This document shows, piece by piece, positions 11,268 through 22,700 of a DNA stretch of 64,000 nucleotides. This stretch comes from Ailurus styani (Eukaryota > Chordata > Mammalia > Carnivora > Ailuridae). How positions within the stretch are numbered: position 1 is the stretch's first letter; the number at the start of each line of letters is the position of its first letter. The position numbers and the translations under genes are program-made. The DNA is taken from assembly GCA_002007465.1 (NCBI GenBank), contig LNAC01000688.1, positions 588,448 through 652,447 on the forward strand, written 5' to 3'. Below the pieces are notes generated by a model, which was not told the DNA's origin, did not search any database, and saw only the letters and a program-made list of their open reading frames with translations.

Positions 11268-11598
11268 TTTAAATTAAATTTATTTTTTATTACGTTCAGT
11301 TAGCCACTATATAGTACATCATTAGTTTTTGATGTAGTGTTCAGTGATTCATTCGTTACATATAGCACCCAGTGCTCATCACGACATATGTCCTCCTTAA
11401 TACCTATCACCCTGTTACCCCGTCCCCCCACTCCCTCCCTTCTGAGACCCTCAGTTCATTTCCCAAGGTCCATAGTCTCTCATGGTCCATCTCTCTCTCT
11501 GATTTCTCCCCCTTCCGATTTCCCTCCCTTCCTATTACTCCTGCTATTACTTACGTTCCACATATGAGTGAAATCATATGATAATTATCTTACTGGAT
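11268..11598 (-). mobile_element. 5'-truncated L1, antisense
   Basis: The reverse complement is a 3' UTR with gatgagcactgggtg-like and catgagagactatggacc parts and ends near the 'atcatatgatttcactcata' motif. The flanking ttaatctt at 11260-11267 and 11599-11606 is a short candidate target duplication. The L1 may split the L2 that resumes at once on its right. Confidence 0.9.
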
Positions 11599-11599
11599 T

Positions 11600-12125
11600 A
11601 ATCTTAAGACCATTCTACCTGATGTCAATAGCTCCCTATGCCCTTAGAATAAATGTCAAAGGCCCTTCAGTGACCTGCAAAGCCCTATGTAAATATGCTC
11701 TCTCTCACACATTCTGGGTCACACACATGGTCTCCTGTCTGGAACTGGAGTCTGCGGGGCACATTCCTGCCTCAGGACATGTGCTTTTGTTATTTCTCCT
11801 CCTGGCTGTTCATCCTGCACATGTCCACATGGCTTACTGCCTCACCTCCATAGGTCTTTCCATAACCATCATCTTCTTAGTAAGGTCTTACCTGACAACC
11901 CAAGCTAAAACTCTAATTCCTTCAAACACTTTCTATCTGCTTCCCTTGGTTCAGTTTTTCTTCTTAGCACTTACCACCAGTCAATCCACAACATAGCACC
12001 TACACACCTTGTGTATGCTATCTGCCCTCTCGCCAGAGATAAGCTGTCTACTCTGTTCAGTGTTGTAGTCCCAGTTCCCTGAACAGGGCCTGGCACATAA
12101 TAGAGATATAGAAATTGATTAAGAG
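11600..12125 (+). mobile_element. L2 (LINE-2) 3' region
   Basis: Good collinearity with L2: 'ccctatgcccttagaataaa', 'aggcccttcagtgacctgc', 'gtctggaact', 'taaggtcttacctgac', 'gcacttaccacc' and the 3' end 'cagggcctggcacataatag' near 12084. The 142-codon frame across it (11568-11996) is a chance frame without RT motifs. Confidence 0.75.
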
Positions 12126-12179
12126 AACAATTTTATAACCAGTCTCTCTATTCAGTCTAATCATCACATAGTACATTTT

Positions 12180-12372
12180 TTTAAAGATTTTTTATTTTAT
12201 TCATTTCACAGAGGGAGAGAGATCACAAGGAGGCAGAGAAGCAGGCAGAGGGAGGGGGAAGCAGGCTCCCCGCTGAGCAGGGAGCCTGATGCAGGCCTCG
12301 ATCCCAGGACTCCGAGATCATGACCTGAGCCGAAAGCAGAGGCTTTAACCCACTGAGCCACCCAGGCGCCCA
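12180..12372 (-). mobile_element. Can-SINE, mustelid type
   Basis: Antisense SINE with T-rich tail at the left and cactgagccacccaggcgcc at the right. The 15-bp target-site duplication cacatagtacatttt at 12165-12179 and 12373-12387 is exact. Confidence 0.97.
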
Positions 12373-12489
12373 CACATAGTACATTTTATCTTTTGAAAAA
12401 ATTCAAACATAATTATCATTATGTAATAATATAATTCAATATGATTGAATGTCATAATTCAATTATAATATCATAATATTTGAAATTCA

Positions 12490-12790
12490 TTAGTGGTTCT
12501 CCATTAAGGAAAAGGTAAAATGCGTATTTGTTATTTGGATGTACAAGTGACTCTGTGATCAGGTTTCAGTTCTACCTTCTCATCATCCCTTGCCATCACA
12601 TGCACCAGAACCTACTACACATTTGGTATAGCTTGTCACCATTTGTGGTGACTGACCATATCTATTGCCTGATAAGCTCCTGCCCAGTGAGTGTACCTAA
12701 CAGAGTCTTCTCTAATCTCACAGGTCAGTTTGAACTCCACTCTCCAGAAGACGAACTGGAGTTCTCTTTATTATTAACACAGAAAGAACA
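12490..12790 (+). mobile_element. Second L2-like fragment
   Basis: Resembles the L2 stretch 'ggctccccattgcc...aggataaa' (gttctccattaaggaaaagg at 12496) and its downstream cytosine-rich part (cttctctaatctcacaggtc near 12707). The separation from the 11600-12125 copy suggests a second insertion or a rearranged one. Confidence 0.5.
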
Positions 12791-14904
12791 TTCTTTGATT
12801 GCAAGGTAATGTATCTGCGTGTGGCTGCCTCTCTCAATAGACAAAGCTCTACTTTAAAGATTAGATTAGATCTTAGTCAGTCAACAAAACGTGTAGCATA
12901 GGTTTGATAAAGACTAACTGATTGAATTGAATAAGGAAGGAAGTAACTACCTTAATTCTGGGGACTTTGAGCAATTTATCCACACCCAATCCTCCAAATT
13001 TTTCATGTCCTGACATACATAGAAATTTTGTGTGCACTGTCCTGAGAATAAGTAATGGAGGCTGTTCTTGGAGGAGAGGACTGGCCTGGGGATGGTAGTC
13101 ATCCCACACCCAGAACACTAATGGAATCGATATCTCTGCCTATCTGAAATTCACTTGAGGCACCACATATGAGACTGGATTGAAGGACCAAAATTCAGTG
13201 GGAACTAATTTTTATGTCCTTTGTGCCTCATTCTTGTTCAAAAAGCTTAGAAGTCTTTCCTGTGTTGGATTCAGGTCTCACAGTTAATAACAAAGCCAGG
13301 ACTTTCCCTACTCTGCTCATTCAGCCCCCGGCTCTGTGACCCAATTCTTTTGAATGACTCCCCCTACTCAGGGAAATATGTAGATACACTTTAATAACAG
13401 TGTAAATGTACTTTTAAACATCATCTGCAGAGAACAATTTATGAAATATATTTGTAATTATAGTATCCAGACTTAAGCAAAAACCTCAGATAATATTGTT
13501 GTTAATAGTTGTTAAAAAAGCAGAGATTTGCAGAAATAGTGTGGAGATTGAACATGAATTATTTTGGTTCATAACACATGTGGTGACATGTATTTGCAAA
13601 GAATTCAGCATAAATTGGTATAAGAAGGAAGACAGAATATTATCATTATCGAAGGATGGGCCAGAAGTAAATAAAAGTGTAAAGTACAAAAAGGGTAAAT
13701 AATTACTCAACTCTTAAGACCTCTATCTAGTCTAGACCAATTACAAGTATATATTTTTTGTGATTAAAAGTAATCACTTGTTCAAACAAAATGCAACCTG
13801 ATTTTTGTGTGAATCTTGCATGTGGACTGTGGTTAGAGCATTTAACCCTGTATTTTATTTTCACTTAGTTTTAATGCCAAGCAAAGGATACTGTTTATTT
13901 TGTATATTCCCTCACATCCAAATGAGATCTGTGACATTTACCAGAAAGTTGGCTACCGAGACCAAAGACTATTATGTATTCCACCACTGCATTTACAAAC
14001 AACATGGATTTTTTGGTGTAAAAAATTATGACTTACTTCTCCTGATTTCCACATTCCTTGTTAGTCTATCAATGAAAAGGAAGCTCCTATGTGCTCTAAT
14101 TACCTACACAAGGAGTACTTCATCCGACAGCATCTGAAGAGGTCTCATATTTTTTCTTGAAGATCTTGAACTTAATATTATAAAGAACCAACTTTTCCCT
14201 TACAGCAAGGATTTTACTTTTTAATAGTATTTCCTACATTTTGACCAAATCATTGCAAGGAGAGCTAACATAAAAACAAATTTAAAAAGCAGAACTGCTC
14301 TGGTAGATCCAGATGAGGGGCTCTGGGGCTGGTGTGTTCAGAGCACTCCTTACCTATTCTGAGGCATTTCTGTTGTACCTTGAGACTCCATGAAGCATGA
14401 CTTGAAAAAGCACTAGACTCTTGTTCACAGCGGAAAACTTACAAATATGGAAGGGTAGTGGAGACCCTATATAGCTATCACAGAATTGCCCACCTGGAGT
14501 CAAAAAGTCAAAAGGAACAAAGGAGACATCAGCCGTGGGCAGGAGCATATAGGTGATCCAGAGCAAGGAGAAAACCTAAGAAGGACTGAAACATTTCTAG
14601 GAACACACAGAAATGGTGCTAAGATAACTCAGTCTGGGAGGGAGTGAGAAAGAGAAAAATGCAAAATATCCTCATGAAGGAGCCACAGGTGAGCCCAGAA
14701 CAGCATCTGAGCAGATAAGAGTAGCATAGGTGTGGACCCTTGTATCAGGGAGAGAGGACAGGCTAAACAATTATGAGATTTCATGCTTTTCTAATTTTCT
14801 GGAGCTTCTGAAGTTCAGATGTTGCTTTGCTTCCATTGGCTGCTGCACGGGTGTGGAAATTTATGGTACAGAGAAAGTACACCTTAAAACTGCTTTGAGT
14901 TTTA
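12791..14904. other. Single-copy sequence; no gene or repeat recognised
   Basis: The longest open frame is 110 codons at 13805-14137 (plus). It encodes a C/F/Y-rich peptide with no domain and no flanking splice or promoter context that I can support. Treated as chance. Confidence 0.5.
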
Positions 14905-15235
14905 AAGTAAAAAAATCAGAACAAACAGAAATTAGAAGCAGATTCATAAATACAGAGAACAAACTGATGGCTGCCAGAGGGATGGGAGTGGAGGGGATGA
15001 GCAAAATGGGTGAAAGGGAATTGGAGGTTCAGGTTCCTAGTTTTGGAATGAGTAAGTCACCAGGATGAAAAGTATAGCATAGGGAATATAGTCCATAATA
15101 CAATAGCATTGTGTGGTGACAGGCTACCCTTGTGGTAGCTATAGTATAAAGTATAGAGCAGAATCATTATGCTGTACACCTGAAACTAAGGCAACATTGT
15201 GTCAGCTATACTCCAACAAGAAATAAACAAACAAG
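14905..15235 (+). mobile_element. L1M-type 3' UTR (old L1)
   Basis: Collinear with the older mammalian L1 3' UTR: 'gaacaaactgatggctgcca', 'gcatagggaatatagtcc', 'gctgtacacctgaaacta', then 'tatactccaac' and an A-rich (AAAC)n tail. A 112-codon frame over it is not a gene. Confidence 0.88.
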
Positions 15236-17849
15236 CAAACAAACAAATAGTTTTGAAAAACTTAAAAAGTAAAATAGCAAATCTCTTTGTAGTCAAAGTG
15301 AAAAAATCTTAAGGAATATGCTATATTTGGGACTGGCATATCTTATTAGTAAGCTCAACTAGACTGATCTATTCCCAGCGTTGGAGACTCCTATGTCCTC
15401 AATTACCTGTCGGAACAAGTAGTTGGCTTGATCCAGGGCACATCCTCACACTTTCCCCCACTATTTAAATTTTTACCTTTATAATTAGTTATTTTATTTG
15501 ATGTAGAAATCTTGACTTCAACTCTCATAAACTACATACAAAAACATAAAATTGTACTCTAAAACTAAAAAATGCATTGGTTTCCCCAAATTAAAAAAGT
15601 ATCTCACTTTAGGATGGCTCATTATTGTTGGTTGCTTGTCTCTCTCACTGTTGGTAACTATGTATTATAGAGTCAGTTACATGAATCTATGTCAAACTCA
15701 GGACATCACAGAGATCACAGTTCCAAACTGAAGCCATGGCCCTGAGAAAGCAGATCATGAGAGATGTTCAAGGACTACAGAAACGATCCCAGTCAAGAAA
15801 TGAGGGTGTCATCCACTGATAAAGGAATGCAGCTATCAGGGGTGAAAACCAGGCCAGATACCAGCGGTCCGGGACCATGAGACCCTCCAAGCATTTATCT
15901 GTGAAAAGTGAGGGGTGAATTAAAGATTCTAAATTCAGACCAGGTGAAGGTAGGTGATCTAAGGCAGGCAGACTGACATAAATGATAATTTGAAAGAAGT
16001 AACACAATTACCAGAGAGGGTATATTAATAAGGTTCAGAGAGAGTATATTAGTAAGGTCCTAGAAAGCAAATTTCCTCCATCACTACAGTTAAAAGACAC
16101 GTGCATATACATGCACATGCACACAAACACACACAAACAGCCACCAATGGCAATTTACAGATCTTTATTTTTCGGTTAAAGAAAATTAAAAAGGAAAATG
16201 GTATTTTGAACCAGACAAATAGAAACAACCTAATACCAGCCTAAAGGACAAAATATTTAAACATTTTGATTACTTATATCTAGCATCAAGTGCTTAAAAA
16301 TTCTTTGCTGTATATATAGATGCATGATAAATTTATATCTTTATCTCTAAACTATACAGATATATATTTAATTTTGTGAGAACTTTTCAAGTGCTGCTTA
16401 TTTTCTGAATTTGAATAAATTGGTTGCACGTTCATCTAATCTCATAGCACATTTTCCTCTGGGTTATGGGTGTCTCCCGAAACCAAAGGACAGGAATGCA
16501 GCCAGGGTCATAAAACAAGTACCAGAACTCACAAGTCTCCAGGTTTTCTTTCTGTGTGTCCTTGATGCTTCTGTCTTTAAACGTTGTATGCTCCTCCCTG
16601 TTCGTAAACCAGCCTCTCTGTTTGTAAACCAGCAGTTTGTAAACTGCTTGCCCCCAAGGCAGAAAAGTGTTGTGTTCCCAGGATTTTTCGTGTCTCCTCC
16701 ATGTGATAGAGAAGCTCAGTCTTCAACTGGACCCTCTTAGTATGGATGCATATTTCCAGGGAAGGGCTCTCACTGGCTCAATTCAAAGGAGGTTTCACGC
16801 AGAACTCTGTTAAATAGTGGTACAAATGTGAATGCTGGGCACAACCCAATTGTTCTACAACCTTTAGTTGGTGGTGAGGTGAAATACATAGATAGGAAAG
16901 TACCTAGAGAAGGAAAAACATGAATAAGACCCACACTGCCAAAAGTATGCAGTACAAGGCATATGGAGGACTTTAGAGAGCTGTCACAGAATTTGGTCTT
17001 CTTATCCACACTCTTGTTCCCACCCAAACAGAGTCTTGTCCATACTTCTGGATGGAAGAGGGTTAAGAATAATAGGTCAGTTTTATGCAAAAATGAAAAT
17101 ATGCATGAGATGTGAACACACAGCAGCATTCTTGGTAATGTGAAGATTGTGACAACCATGTGGTTGTGTGTACGTGTGTTCACCTGTGCTGGTTGTGCTG
17201 GTCCTGCAGCACCGTCTTATCACCACATAGGAAGTAGCTATGAGCCTTTGTGGGTGATATCAGTGAAAGTGACTAACCAGAGGGAAAGAGAAGTGTCAGA
17301 TGCCATGTGGCAGCAGAGGGGACATACTCAGGAAGACCTGAAACTAACTAACTCTCAGAGACTCCCTGAAATCACCCGGGAGTCTTGGGATAGTTGGGGG
17401 TGTGGAAGACATGGCCATTCTGCAGTTGTGGTGTACAGTGAGGTGCAAAACACTTGGACAGATGACTCCAGATGAAGCTTGGCATGATCTTCTTTTCTTT
17501 TCACCCTGATTTGAGGAACTGGCTATCATGGCACATTCCAGTTCTCTGGTCACTCTTAATAGGTAACCATCCCTGAGGTCCCTAGCCTTTTTGATCTGCT
17601 AATCTGTTATTGTTAATTGCTTCTAATCTGAAGCTGAAAAAGGCAATTTTGTGTCTCTCTTAGTAACAACAATGAAGCTGCTTCCATTGTGAAACCAGGA
17701 ATTGCATGGCAACACACAGGGTTTGGAGCCTGAGCCCAGGATAATAATCTTACCTGGCAGAAGCAGAGATTTTGAACCTCGTCCCTCATAACCTTGATTA
17801 CACAGTGCTGAACTGGCAGGTTCTAGACTAGCTACCCTTTCCCTCTTCT
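15236..17849. other. Single-copy sequence; CA-rich patch and a GTAAAC cluster
   Basis: No repeat family recognised. 16103-16140 is CA-rich (cacacaaacacacacaaac). 16599-16645 holds three GTAAAC words in tandem-like context (see findings). Open frames of 109-137 codons (16411-16740 plus, 16770-17183 minus, 17140-17475 plus) show no domains or coding-like features and are judged chance. Confidence 0.45.
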
Positions 17850-17965
17850 ACTTAAGAAAAGTCATTCATTCCTCTGATCCTTAAATTCTGCATCTGTAGA
17901 GTGACAGTGCTTTTATTTTCACGTCCTCTCCAGGAAGTACTTGTCAAAATCAAAGGAAATCCTAG
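17850..17965 (-). mobile_element. Possible MIR fragment
   Basis: The stretch 'cttaagaaaagtcattcatt ... gatccttaaattctgcatctgtagagtg' follows the antisense MIR pattern 'ttacttaacctctctgagcctcagtttcctcatctgtaaaatg'. Weak but in the right order. Confidence 0.4.
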
Positions 17966-18914
17966 AGATGTGGAGGACATGGTGTCATTGTACTTGGTCA
18001 CTAATCAGTAGAATTTGTTCTGAGAATCAGATTTCCCAAAGCCTCAGCAAATGTTAAATCACTTGCCAGATTTTCGTAGAAGAAAGGATCCTAACCCAAA
18101 ACCCACCATTTTTAGGCAACCCTGAGGAAGCTAACATCTTCATTAGCTGAAGGGAGAAGAGAGAGGCCAAGGAGAGAATTCTGGATGCACACAGCTCTTA
18201 AGGCTTCACTTTTGCTGATTGAATGGAAAGAATCAGAGAGGCATAGGATGGAGAAAGGGAGAGTCATCAGGTCTGCATCTGATTTTTTAAAAAAGGATAA
18301 AAGCCTACACTAACAGCTTAGTAGCTTAAAAATGCAAATAGGTAGGAGGGAGAATTCTTTGAAAGATAACCATCAGACAGAAAAATAAGACACTACCAAT
18401 GTCATTGGTTGAAACTTTTTATCCTAACAAACAAAATTGCTAGAAATTATCTGGGTGATTGGAAGGACTAAGTCTTTGGTGAGGAATATTTGTTTACTTT
18501 TCACCATGAGAAGACCAAGAGCAAAATGAGTAAGGAGGTAGGGTGCTCTTTTATTTATGGTTTTATTCTTTATTTGATGACCCTGAGAAATAGTTGGTGG
18601 CTGGATATATACACAGCTAATTTCAAAGTTGTATTTTGACTAAATTGTTTATCCAACTAAGAATATGTAGGCTCCTTTGTCCTTTATAGAGAGACAAAGA
18701 CGGTTATTTTGCCACTGATCATGATTTAGTAGCACTATTTAAGAGTCAACACTCTTACATTGCAGCATCCCTACTTGAACATCTGTGCTCAGTTCTAAAG
18801 TATTTCAAAAATGTAAACTAAGATACTAGTCAAAGAGCATATTCAATAAGTTCTTTGATGAAAAATAGATCATAGAGATGTGATGGTTAACCCCACAATG
18901 GACTATAAAAATAA
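17966..18914. other. Single-copy sequence; no gene seen
   Basis: Nothing recognised. AT-rich with no frame of note. Confidence 0.5.
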
Positions 18915-19165
18915 TGATAATAGTAATATTCAATGACATTTGTGGAATAACTACTTGGTACTAACTTGCAATGTTTTCCATGTATCATCGCCATATCCAA
19001 TTGCTCTAGAAACCTATGAGCTAGATAGCCAATTGTTTCCCTTTCTTAGAGACAGGAATTAAGGTGTTAAAAATTAGGCTCAAGGTAACACAACCAGGTA
19101 GTCATATGGTGGAGCCCCCTCTCACACTTGGGTCTGTCTGACCCCACAGTGCACAAAGCTTCACT
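18915..19165 (+). mobile_element. MIR (mammalian-wide interspersed repeat)
   Basis: Full core order is visible: 'tgtggaataactacttggta', 'catgtatcatcgccatatcc', 'aacctatgagctagatagcc', 'aggctcaaggtaacacaacc', then 'gtctgtctgaccccacagtg'. Strongly diverged but collinear with MIR. Confidence 0.85.
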
Positions 19166-19549
19166 CACTGTCTGGCATGAGCCAAGAGCACAGGAATCCC
19201 TAAATATTTAGCCCCAATCCTAGACCTAGTTTTAAGTTCCATTTATACTTCACTTTGGACCTATTTACTTTGCACTATAAGACCAGATACATACTTATCA
19301 ATAATTGTTAACTGTGATTTTCTTCAGACACTAAAAATTCTCTAGCTGAGGCTAAGTAACCATCATCAAATAAGTGGGAAGTTTGGTCAGAAGATGGCTG
19401 CAATGCCTTTCAATGGTTATGTTTTGTGAAATTAATCATCGTTCTGGTCCTTTTGTATGTGCTAAGCTATACAAAATCTCATAGAAAATCAGGAGATACA
19501 TCTACTTGCAAAATTTCAGCATGCATCGATTTATTTAAAAGCAAAAACT
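19166..19549. other. No gene; single-copy sequence
   Basis: AT-rich and unremarkable. Confidence 0.5.
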
Positions 19550-19760
19550 GGGGCACCTGGGTGGCTCAGTTGGTTAAGTGGCTACTTTTGTCTCAGGTCA
19601 TGATTCCAGGGTCCTGGGGTCAAGCCCCACATCAGCCTCCTTGCTCAGCAGGGAGACTGCTTCTCCCCTGCCTGCCATTTCCCCCTGCTTGTGCTTCTTC
19701 TTCTCTATCTCCCTCTTGCTCACTCTTTCTGTGTCAGATAAATAAATAAAAACTTAAAAA
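19550..19760 (+). mobile_element. Can-SINE (older arctoid type)
   Basis: Head ggcacctgggtggctcagtt and a middle with 'gcctgccatttccccctgct', a form shared with other caniforms, followed by aaataaataaaaacttaaaa. Target duplication is unclear (perhaps agcaaaaactg / cgaataaactg). The 107-codon frame over it (19426-19749) is a SINE artefact. Confidence 0.93.
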
Positions 19761-20001
19761 AAACCGAATAAACTGAAGGATGACCTGTGATAAATAGGAA
19801 TGCAAGAAAATGCACATATGAAAGCCTTTTGTGAATTTTGGAACTCAGACCAAGTGATGGGAAAGCTGCCATCTTGAGCCTTGCCAGAAGTGTGTAGAGC
19901 ATGAGTTAGCGATAAAAGTTGGCACTTTTGAAAACCATCAGGGAGAAAATACTTGACAGGTACAAAGCACAGAGCTCTCAGGAGCCAAGTTACGCTTTTA
20001 T

Positions 20002-20033
20002 ATTCATTCATTCATTCACTCATTCATTTATTA
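20002..20033. repeat. (ATTC)n microsatellite
   Basis: Repeated attc units with a few changes (ttcactcattcatttatt), directly upstream of the Tigger-like element. Confidence 0.85.
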
Positions 20034-20037
20034 TTTG

Positions 20038-20379
20038 CAGTCATACATCCTTTTATTGTGCTTTACTGTCTTGCATTTAAAAAAACAAAAACAGATTTTG
20101 TAACAACACTGCATCAAATAAGTTTACCATCACTATTTTTCCAACAGCATTTGTTCACTTCATGTTTCTGTGTCAAAAAGCATTTTTAAATGAAGGTATG
20201 TGTGCACATTTTTTAAAAATATAATGCTATTGTACACTTAGTAGACTACAGTATAGAGTAAATGTAACTTGTACATGCATTGCTAAGCCAAAAAAAAAAC
20301 ATTTTACTCTCTTTATTTTGATATTTGCTTTATTGTAGTGGTCTGGAATTGAACCTGTAGTATATCCAGGGTATGCCTG
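20038..20379 (+). mobile_element. Tigger1-type non-autonomous DNA transposon (miniature, internally deleted)
   Basis: Left end cagtcatacatccttttatt and right end 'tatccagggtatgcctg' are degenerate inverted termini of the Tigger (Tc1/mariner) family. Near the left is 'ccaacagcatttgttcactt'; at the right are 'agactacagtatagagtaaa' and 'gctttattgtagtggtctgg'. The whole transposase-coding interior is missing, so at about 342 bp it is a MITE-like derivative. The flanking TA target duplication is not preserved. Confidence 0.85.
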
Positions 20380-21079
20380 TTTCTATCCATCTAGACATTC
20401 AATTTTTCAAATATCTATGGCCCAATATTGGGCTTGTATCTATGGCAGACGCATATACAATCAGTAACAGTGTAGCCTCAGAAGCTTCAATACAGGGGTA
20501 AGTCTAAGTACCAGGGTATCTAAATCAAGGGATGGCAATATTGAAAAAAACTTATTCTCCACTACTTGTGAATTATCCTGCTATCACCCTGTTGAAGAAA
20601 TCAAAGGCTTATCACACATGACTCTAAAATTATCTTTTTTTTTTTTTACTTCTGAGCCTTATTGCAAATATTAATGTGCTGCTTTGCCTTCCTGCTGGGT
20701 TGAGCAGGAATGGTGGCAAATGAAGAGAAAATCACTGATGTTCCCTAGCTGGCAGGGGTTTCTCTGTACACTGACTATTTTAGCCCATATGCCCATTTAT
20801 CTGTACCTTTTTTTTTTCTCATAACTATTAGAACGATTTACTTCTGTTAGGGAATCTAAGGGAGGAGTGAGCCATGAACTGAGCATTTCTTAAACCACAG
20901 CTACAAGCTGAGACTCTGTGGGAATGCTGTGTCTATACTCATAACGGATTTCAGAGGGGGTTGCAGAACTGAGAAGCTTAGGAGACACACACTTACCATA
21001 AGCTCACAGCTGGCTGCATATTTGTCCTGGCAGGGAAAGGAGGAGATGGAACTAGCAAGCTTTACTACAGGAGTCTTGT
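20380..21079. other. No gene; poly(T) patch at 20635-20647
   Basis: Single-copy sequence with two T-runs (20635-20647 and 20810-20818). Confidence 0.5.
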
Positions 21080-21300
21080 TAGAGGAGCAGGCATAGTGCT
21101 TAAGAGCTCAGGCTCCTGAGCAAGTCCACCTGAGCAAATCCTGCTGCTGCCACTTGAGCAACAACAACAATAATAGTAACTGTGTACCAAGACATATGCA
21201 TTAATAAATTCAGGTAAATCCTTTAGAACAGAGCTTGGCACACAATAAGTGCTGTGAAATATTTTGCTATAATTATTACTATTCCTACTACCTGTATCAT
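21080..21300 (-). mobile_element. MIR, antisense
   Basis: Reads in antisense MIR order: 'gcatagtgcttaagagctca', 'gagcaaatcctgctgctgcc', 'taatagtaactgtgtacc', 'cctttagaacagagcttggc', 'acacaataagtgctgtgaaa'. Confidence 0.85.
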
Positions 21301-21799
21301 CATTATTATTAATACAGAATGAAATAAGTAAATAGAGACTTATACTTTTATTTTCATACAGATGTGTATGTGTTTAAGCCATGTTCTCCTGTAATCTTTT
21401 TTCTAAAACCCTTCCCTCCTCTGTTCTATTCATGTACAGGTGCATCCTTCTGTTTTAGCTGTTGGGACATACATTTTCATTTTAAAAGGCAATTCTTGCA
21501 ACCACAGCTAAAGAAGAAAAGAATGGAGAGGCTGTAAGTCTCTAATGGGATGGGATGTGATTAAGTCAGAACCTTTCATTACAGGGCCTAGAGGTTGGCA
21601 GAGCCTCAGGGGCTCAGCACTGAGGATCTTCCTGTGGTTGTCCCACCAATCAACCCCTCCCCACTGGTGTGACCCCTTTTCAATTACCTTGTGGTTGCCT
21701 TTTGCCTGAGGTAGAAGAAATTGGAGTAGTTGAGCAGGTTTGTTTTTGTTTTTGTTTTTCTTTTTTTTTTTTTTTGAGCCATGTTATGGGATCCCACAC
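21301..21799. other. No gene; T/G-rich run at 21739-21775
   Basis: Single-copy apart from a (TTTTTG)n/poly(T) stretch that may be the tail of an unrecognised antisense insertion. Confidence 0.45.
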
Positions 21800-21885
21800 T
21801 TCCAAATTACACACTTTAGTATCAAGCATAGTTTCTGGCATGTAAGAGGTACTTAGAAATTATTATGACTGAATGAAAGACTGAC
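21800..21885 (+). mobile_element. Possible L2 3'-terminal fragment
   Basis: The text 'catagtttctggcatgtaag' followed by 'aggtacttagaaattatt' and 'gactgaatgaaagactg' matches the L2/MIR-age ending 'cagtgcctggcacatagtagg...aataaatgttgaatgaatg'. Confidence 0.45.
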
Positions 21886-22589
21886 TATATGTCCCCATGA
21901 CTAAAGTTTTCCCCAGTCTTTGAAGCTTGGTAAGGAGGAATTGCAGAGATCAAGCCTACAGTGGTGTTCCAGGGCCATATTGTCAAGGGGAATCCCTGGC
22001 TCAGGAAAAGGGCTTATTTGGACCACAAAGCAGGTAGCAGACTGGATATAATTGTAGCTCTGGATGTGGCAGGATTTCGGGATCTGACGTCATCTGATAC
22101 CTCCAACATTTAGCCTGCCCACTATATTCACGGTCCATACCTTTAAAACAGCTTTCTACTTATGTAACTCACTGAAAGAGTTGGGTAACCGAGTCCAGAT
22201 CCTACAATTTCTGAGATATAGTGCTATATTGTTAATTAATAAATTCATATTCAGTTTCACTTATCGTACTCACTCTTCTTAGCTGGGTTAGTTTTTATGA
22301 GTTGGGTTGGCATGAATCAGCTTCCTTATATCTAGTTTATAGTAGGACACATGAATACAAATAAAATAAAAACATAAAAAAGTGAACTGGCCAAATTTGT
22401 AAGGTGAGAGTCAAACTCTCAATCTTAGAGGTTATACTGATGTATTTTGCCAATCATTTTGTTGGACCTTCGTCTCGTCCTGGTTTTGTTTTCAAAACAC
22501 AGACTAGTCTCTCAATATGTTTTTCTCCATTATTGCAGCTGTTTTGTAAGTGTCTCAAATAATAGTGTATAACCTCCACTCTGCTCTGC
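21886..22589. other. No gene; single-copy sequence
   Basis: Nothing recognised. A 73-codon minus frame (22454-22675) has no domain. Confidence 0.5.
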
Positions 22590-22700
22590 TTATCTTCTCT
22601 TTCCTGGTGGGTAATGGATAACTTTAATGAGACTTTGGCAAGATTCTTTAACTTCTCAGTGACCTGGTTTTTCAAAAAAGAAAAAAAAATCTCATCTCAA
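22590..22700 (-). mobile_element. Possible MIR fragment, antisense
   Basis: The sequence 'gagactttggcaagattctt' followed by 'taacttctcagtgacctgg' matches antisense MIR 'tgaccttgggcaagttacttaacctctctgtgcctcag'. Confidence 0.5.

Noticed and set aside
13805..14137. 110-codon frame with hydrophobic segments
   Set aside because: Hydrophobic residues follow from T-rich DNA. No initiation or family evidence.
16770..17183. 137-codon minus-strand open frame
   Set aside because: No domain or signal recognised, overlaps other frames, and length is within chance for a 64-kb window.
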